10,802 nt of DNA from JBCDJG01 sp038748065 (GTDB taxonomy: Bacteria > Pseudomonadota > Gammaproteobacteria > Pseudomonadales > Halieaceae). The stretch lies in assembly GCA_038748065.1 (NCBI GenBank), contig JBCDJG010000097.1:1-10802 (forward strand), written 5' to 3'. This document shows positions 6,917 through 10,802 of this stretch, in pieces. Position numbers and translations under genes: made by a program. Positions within the stretch are counted from its first letter, which is position 1. Each line of letters starts with the position of its first letter. The notes beneath the pieces are model-generated. The model saw only the letters and a program-made list of their open reading frames with translations. It ran no database searches and had not been told where the DNA came from.

Positions 6917-8131
6917 ATGCAAACTGCCACGCCAGAACGGCTTCCCGTCACCGTGCTCTCTGGGTTTCTGGGCGCCGGCAAAACCACCGTGCTCAGCCAC
7001 GTTCTGAATAATCGCGAGGGGAAACGTGTTGCGGTCATCGTCAATGACATGAGTGAAATCAACATTGATTCGGCTATCGTCCGCAGCGACGTGTCGCTCA
7101 ACCGCAGCGAGGAAAAGCTGGTGGAAATGAGTAATGGCTGCATCTGCTGCACCCTTCGCGAAGACCTGCTCGAGGAAGTGGCGAAGCTTGCACAGGCTGG
7201 CCGCTTTGATCATCTGTTGATTGAGTCAACGGGCATTTCGGAGCCGCTGCCAGTAGCTGAAACCTTCACCTTTGCGGATGAGGATGGGGTGTCGCTTTCG
7301 GATGTTGCTCGGCTCGACACGATGGTGACCGTTGTGGATGCGGTGAACTTCCTGAAGGACTATGAGGAGGCCAAGTACCTGCAGGAGACAGGTGAGTCCC
7401 TGGGCGAAGACGATGAGCGCAGTGTCACCGATCTGCTCGTTGACCAGGTAGAGTTCGCCGATATCCTCCTGGTCAGCAAAACAGATTTGGCGGCGCCCGC
7501 CGATGTTGAACGCCTTACCGCGATTCTGAGAACACTGAATACCGAAGCGCGCATCATCCCGATCGCCAATGGCGAGGTCGATATCAGCGCCGTGATGGAT
7601 ACCGGCCTTTTCGATTTTGAGCGCGCCCAGCAGGCGCCCGGCTGGTTGAAGGAGATGCGCGGAGAACACGTGCCGGAAACAGAAGAGTACGGCATCGCCA
7701 GCTTCACCTACGAGGCGCGTCAGCCTTTTCACCCGGCTAAGTTCCACCAGTTCCTTCACAGTGCAGATCATCACGGCAAGCTTATTCGCTCCAAGGGGTA
7801 CTTCTGGCTCGCCACGCGGCCACAATATGCGGGGCAGTGGAGTCAGGCGGGCGGCATTGCGCGTTACGGCTTTGCTGGCATGTTTTGGAAAGCCGTGCCC
7901 CGTTCGAGCTGGCCCGAAGATGAGGAGTACCTGGCATCTATTGAGAATAACTGGGTAGAGCCCTTCGGCGATATGCGTCAGGAACTGGTATTCATTGGCC
8001 AGGGGCTGGATGAGGCAGCAATCAGGCAAGCGCTTGATGCGTGCCTGTTGAGCGAGGAGGAAATGTTGCAAGGCCGGGATTACTGGCTCTCATTAGACGA
8101 CCCCTTCCCTGCATGGCAGGAGCCCCAGTAG
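6917..8131 (+). CDS. COG0523 GTPase, putative zinc metallochaperone (ZigA/YciC-like)
   Basis: A 404-residue G3E-family GTPase. The N-terminal domain has Walker A GFLGAGKTT (16-24), the metal-binding motif GCICC (74-78, cysteines 75, 77, 78), the switch/Walker B-like LIESTGISEP (101-110) and SKTD (187-190) as base-recognition motif. The CobW C-terminal domain spans about 258-380 and includes a histidine-containing segment (FHQFLHSADHHGK, 276-288) and the DMRQELVFIG motif (352-361) of the ZigA/YciC branch. Such proteins are thought to deliver zinc to client enzymes when zinc is scarce. ATG 6917 is preferred: the open frame reaches a TTG at 6881, but that lies inside the Zur box. No clear Shine-Dalgarno is visible. 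The last base of its TAG is the first base of the DUF1826 start. The Zur-like site upstream supports zinc over cobalt (CobW) or nitrile hydratase roles. Confidence 0.9.
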   Translation: MQTATPERLPVTVLSGFLGAGKTTVLSHVLNNREGKRVAVIVNDMSEINIDSAIVRSDVSLNRSEEKLVEMSNGCICCTLREDLLEEVAKLAQAGRFDHLLIESTGISEPLPVAETFTFADEDGVSLSDVARLDTMVTVVDAVNFLKDYEEAKYLQETGESLGEDDERSVTDLLVDQVEFADILLVSKTDLAAPADVERLTAILRTLNTEARIIPIANGEVDISAVMDTGLFDFERAQQAPGWLKEMRGEHVPETEEYGIASFTYEARQPFHPAKFHQFLHSADHHGKLIRSKGYFWLATRPQYAGQWSQAGGIARYGFAGMFWKAVPRSSWPEDEEYLASIENNWVEPFGDMRQELVFIGQGLDEAAIRQALDACLLSEEEMLQGRDYWLSLDDPFPAWQEPQ

Positions 8132-8814
8132 TGGCATTTGCCCCGGAGCGAAACGGCGCAGCCGGCCGCAGCGCTCATCAGGGGTGGTCGCTGACTTCGA
8201 CAACTTTCGATACGGCCGACTCTGTGTTGGCCAGCATTTACGACCGAAAAATCAATCTGGCTGTGTGGCAGCGGCGGCTTGCCGATGAACTAGACAGGGA
8301 AGTCGATGCGCTGTTTCTGATTGGCAAGCCACGGCCGTTTACGCTAACGGTGCACTCTCAGGGCGTACTTGAGGCGCTGAGTGCCGAGGGCGATATTCCA
8401 GCGGACTCTCAGCTCGCCAGAGACATTGCCGGGCTTGCTGGCCGCTTCTGTCGTCTCTTTGACCGCGATCGTCTTGGCCTCCGTGTCACAGTGCTCGAGC
8501 ATGCCATGTGCCCTCGCTTCCACGTAGACAACGTGATCTGCCGCATGCTGACCACTTACGGCAGCGTCGGCACAGAGTGGTTGCCTAATGATGCGGTCGA
8601 TCGTTCCAAGCTTGGTCGTGGCAATCTCGGTAAACCCGATCATGAATCAGGCATCTACCGATGCGCCAGCCACATCCAGGGGTTGCTCCCGGGATACGTG
8701 GCTTGCCTGAAGGGGGAGCGCTGGCAAGGCAACAGGGGCCGTGGGTTGGTGCATCGCTCACCAGAGCTTCCCGAGAACGGGCGACGGCTGGTGTTGTCGC
8801 TGGACCTGGTTTAG
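8131..8814 (+). CDS. DUF1826 domain protein, zinc-starvation associated
   Basis: A 227-residue protein without signal peptide or membrane segment, matching DUF1826 over residues about 35-227. Diagnostic blocks are NLAVWQRRL (42-50), LEHAMCPRFHVDNVICR (122-138), TTYGSVGTEWLPN (141-153), LKGERWQGNRGRGLVHRSP (193-211) and RRLVLSLD (218-225). I place the start at GTG 8131: AGGAG (8118-8122) lies 8 nt upstream and the GTG overlaps the COG0523 stop by one base (TAGTG), implying translational coupling. ATG 8113 and GTG 8041 are in frame but lack a ribosome binding site. The biochemical role is unknown. DUF1826 genes are recurrent neighbours of COG0523 genes in Zur regulons. H131-x-D133, H208 and R218 (+10) are arranged like the iron and 2-oxoglutarate ligands of Fe(II)/2OG oxygenases; this is my inference. 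Confidence 0.85.
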   Translation: MAFAPERNGAAGRSAHQGWSLTSTTFDTADSVLASIYDRKINLAVWQRRLADELDREVDALFLIGKPRPFTLTVHSQGVLEALSAEGDIPADSQLARDIAGLAGRFCRLFDRDRLGLRVTVLEHAMCPRFHVDNVICRMLTTYGSVGTEWLPNDAVDRSKLGRGNLGKPDHESGIYRCASHIQGLLPGYVACLKGERWQGNRGRGLVHRSPELPENGRRLVLSLDLV

Positions 8815-9048
8815 CGCCGTCGCCAGTGCTTTAGAGCCGGCGGGATACAGCAGTTTTTCACGCAAACTTCGGTTCACTTTTATCTGTCTATCAGGCACTA
8901 TTGGCGCGCTTTCGGCACAGCGGGCTCGTATCCGTTGTGGCGTCGGCGCAAACAAACCGCTCAAATTTTGAATTTCGTCAGGAAATCCAACAGTTAGAGC
9001 CTAGCACGTGGCCTTTTGTAGGGGTCACCACTGAAAAAGGACACAGAC
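8815..9048 (+). promoter_or_regulatory. Leader region between DUF1826 gene and thrS
   Basis: These 234 bases hold no credible gene or tRNA. Near the 5' end a GC-rich imperfect hairpin may form (8817-8843). An AT-rich inverted repeat AAATT-TTG-AATTT lies at 8963-8975, and TTGAAT within it could be a weak -35, but no good -10 follows at the right distance. No Zur-like palindrome was seen. The thrS ribosome binding site AAGGA (9037-9041) stands 7 nt before ATG 9049. Whether thrS has its own promoter or relies on read-through is open; a translational operator like the one known in E. coli thrS is possible but not identified. Confidence 0.4.
8817..8843 (+). terminator. Weak terminator-like hairpin after DUF1826 gene
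   Basis: CCGTCGCC (8817-8824) can pair with GCCGGCGG (8836-8843) across an 11-nt loop, with one mismatch and one G-T pair. A run of five T's follows only after about 10 nt (8854-8858), which is too far for a classical intrinsic terminator. Read-through into thrS is therefore plausible. Confidence 0.22.
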
Positions 9049-10802
9049 ATGCCAGTTATTACACTGCCGGACGGCAGCCAGCGCACGTTCGATCAAGCCA
9101 TTACCGTTATGCAAGTCGCCGAGGATATTGGCCCCGGCCTCGCCAAGGCTACCCTTGGTGGGCGCGTCAATGGTGAGCGGCGCGATGCCAGCGACCTCAT
9201 CGAAGACGACGCCGAGCTTGCACTCTTCACCGGTAAAGATGAAGACGGACTCGAGATCATTCGCCATAGCTGTGCGCACCTGATCGGTCACGCCGTGAAA
9301 CAGCTCTGGCCTGAAGCCAAGATGGCCATTGGCCCCACGATTGAGAACGGCTTTTACTACGACATCGATCTGGATCACCACCTGACCGAGGCCGATCTCG
9401 AGAAGCTCGAGCAGCGCATGCACGAACTTGCCGCAACAGAGTATGAGGTTGTGAAGAAGAAGGTCGACTGGCAAACGGCTTACGACACCTTCAAGAAACG
9501 TGACGAGCCCTACAAAATGGAGATTCTGGAGCGCGATATAGCGCGTGACGATCAGCCGGGCCTGTATCAGCACGAGGAGTACGTGGACATGTGCCGCGGC
9601 CCACATGTGCCCAACATGCGCCACTGCCAGCATTTCAAGCTGATGCGCTTGTCTGGCGCCTACTGGCGCGCGGATCAGAACAACAAGATGCTGCAGCGGA
9701 TCTACGGCGTCGCCTTTGCTGACAAAAAAGCGCTGAAGAAGCATCTGCAGATGCTGGCCGAGGCAGAAAAGCGGGATCACCGGAAGATCGGCCGGGAGTT
9801 GAACCTCTTCCACTTCCATGAGGAGGCAATCGGTGCTGTTTTCTGGCTGCCCGACGGCTGGACACTCTTCCAGTCCCTGATCGACTACATGCGGCAGCGC
9901 CAGCAGGAGGCTGGCTACGTTGAGGTGAATACGCCGGACGTGATGGATCGCAGCCTGTGGGAAGTTTCCGGGCATTGGGGCAACTACCGGGAGCACATGT
10001 ATACCACCGAGACCGCTGATGACAAGACGCTGGCCTTAAAGCCCATGAGCTGCCCGGGTAGCGTCCTGACCTATGCGATTGGTCTGAAGAGCTATCGTGA
10101 CCTGCCCATTCGGATGGCTGAATTTGGGAAGGTGCACCGGTACGAGCCCTCGGGTTCGCTGCACGGCTTGCTGCGGGTGCGTCACTTCACCCAGGACGAC
10201 GCGCATATTTACTGCACCACGGATCAGATGCAGTCGGAGTGCGAATCCATTATCGACCTTGTGTTGGATATTTATCGGCAGTTCGGTTTCGACGATGTCA
10301 GCATCAAGCTATCGACCCGGCCCGAAAATCGTATGGGCGATGACGCGACCTGGGATGTTGTCGAAGGCGCTCTTGTGGAGTCGCTGGCCAGTCTCGATTT
10401 GCCGTATCAGCTGAACCCGGGGGAGGGCGCATTTTACGGCCCCAAGTTGGAGTTCGTGCTGCACGATGCCATCGGGCGTGACTGGCAATGCGGAACGCTG
10501 CAGGTCGATATGAACCTGCCGTCACGCTTCGCGCTGGAGTATGTCGATGAATCGGGAGCGCGGCAGACGCCGGTGATGTTGCACCGCGCCTTGTTCGGTT
10601 CGCTGGAGCGATTTATTGGTATTTTGATCGAACATTATGAAGGCGTGTTTCCTACATGGCTCAGTCCAACCCAGGCCGTTGTGTTGACGATCACCGATAA
10701 ACAGACCGAATACGCCCGATTTGTGGAAGATTCCTTAAAAAACAAGGGCTTTCGCGTGATCTCGGACTTGAGAAACGAAAAAATCGGCTTTAAAATCCGC
10801 GA
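9049..10802 (+). CDS. thrS: Threonyl-tRNA synthetase, 3' end missing
   Basis: Class II synthetase that charges tRNA-Thr in the cytosol; 584 of about 640 codons are present, ending in the anticodon-binding domain (DLRNEKIGFKIR, 573-584). In order: TGS domain (MPVITLPDGSQ), the editing domain with HSCAH (73-77) and C182/H186 in MCRGPH, then the catalytic core with motif 2 HRYEPSG (R364) and motif 3 HRALFGSLERFIG (R521). The three zinc ligands are C335, H386 and H512, equivalent to E. coli C334, H385 and H511. Start and ribosome binding site (AAGGA, 7 nt upstream) are clear. N- and C-terminal parts look like ordinary gammaproteobacterial ThrRS, but the core is less typical: KPMSCPGSV replaces KPMNCPGHV and KVHRYEPSG replaces SCHRNEPSG. 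It may be the housekeeping enzyme (infC would then follow) or a Zur-linked second copy, as its neighbours suggest. Confidence 0.95.
   Translation, partial: MPVITLPDGSQRTFDQAITVMQVAEDIGPGLAKATLGGRVNGERRDASDLIEDDAELALFTGKDEDGLEIIRHSCAHLIGHAVKQLWPEAKMAIGPTIENGFYYDIDLDHHLTEADLEKLEQRMHELAATEYEVVKKKVDWQTAYDTFKKRDEPYKMEILERDIARDDQPGLYQHEEYVDMCRGPHVPNMRHCQHFKLMRLSGAYWRADQNNKMLQRIYGVAFADKKALKKHLQMLAEAEKRDHRKIGRELNLFHFHEEAIGAVFWLPDGWTLFQSLIDYMRQRQQEAGYVEVNTPDVMDRSLWEVSGHWGNYREHMYTTETADDKTLALKPMSCPGSVLTYAIGLKSYRDLPIRMAEFGKVHRYEPSGSLHGLLRVRHFTQDDAHIYCTTDQMQSECESIIDLVLDIYRQFGFDDVSIKLSTRPENRMGDDATWDVVEGALVESLASLDLPYQLNPGEGAFYGPKLEFVLHDAIGRDWQCGTLQVDMNLPSRFALEYVDESGARQTPVMLHRALFGSLERFIGILIEHYEGVFPTWLSPTQAVVLTITDKQTEYARFVEDSLKNKGFRVISDLRNEKIGFKIR

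Noticed and set aside
7226..8071. 281-codon open frame on the minus strand
   Set aside because: Antisense to the COG0523 GTPase; no ribosome binding site or known motif was seen.
9025..9996. 323-codon open frame on the minus strand
   Set aside because: Antisense to thrS and covers its start region; its hydrophobic look mirrors the codons of the synthetase. No family match recognised.
9049..10802. ThrRS as a zinc-independent form lacking ligands
   Set aside because: C335, H386 and H512 are all present at the positions equivalent to the E. coli zinc ligands, so loss of zinc binding is not supported.

Overview
The window looks like chromosome of a moderately GC-rich Gram-negative bacterium, most likely a gammaproteobacterium, possibly a marine one. 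Three things support this: a threonyl-tRNA synthetase whose two ends closely follow the Escherichia/Pseudomonas type, a Tas-type aldo/keto reductase, and a near-consensus gammaproteobacterial Zur box. Lineage below class is inference. There are nine protein genes, two of them cut by the window edges. No tRNA, rRNA, insertion sequence, CRISPR array or phage gene was seen.

Left part (1-1447, minus strand): a Tas-like aldo/keto reductase is followed after 4 nt by the start of an exported DUF3604 (PHP-like) protein that runs off the left edge. Next, reading away from the reductase, comes a tight plus-strand operon (1641-5206): a Gfo/Idh/MocA dehydrogenase, a xylose-isomerase-like TIM-barrel isomerase/epimerase and an MFS transporter, spaced 14-15 nt apart, each with a good ribosome binding site. 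Together they look like uptake plus oxidation/isomerisation of a sugar, polyol or 3-keto-glycoside. The substrate cannot be read from the sequence.

Middle (5230-6750, minus strand): a large lipoprotein with a class C beta-lactamase-like serine hydrolase domain, convergent with the transporter.

Right part (6864-10802, plus strand): the most interesting region. A 19-bp palindrome matching the Zur (zinc uptake regulator) operator at 15 of 18 defined positions overlaps a probable -10 box. Just downstream are a COG0523 GTPase (zinc metallochaperone family, with Walker A and CxCC) and, overlapping it by one base (TAGTG), a DUF1826 protein. After 234 nt comes threonyl-tRNA synthetase, a zinc enzyme with all three zinc ligands present. 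COG0523, DUF1826 and extra ThrRS copies are all known members of Zur regulons, so the block reads as a zinc-starvation locus, although the thrS could also be the housekeeping copy. Two details deserve checking: the DUF1826 protein carries an HxD...H...R pattern like that of Fe(II)/2-oxoglutarate oxygenases, and the ThrRS has an unusual sequence around its zinc-binding cysteine.
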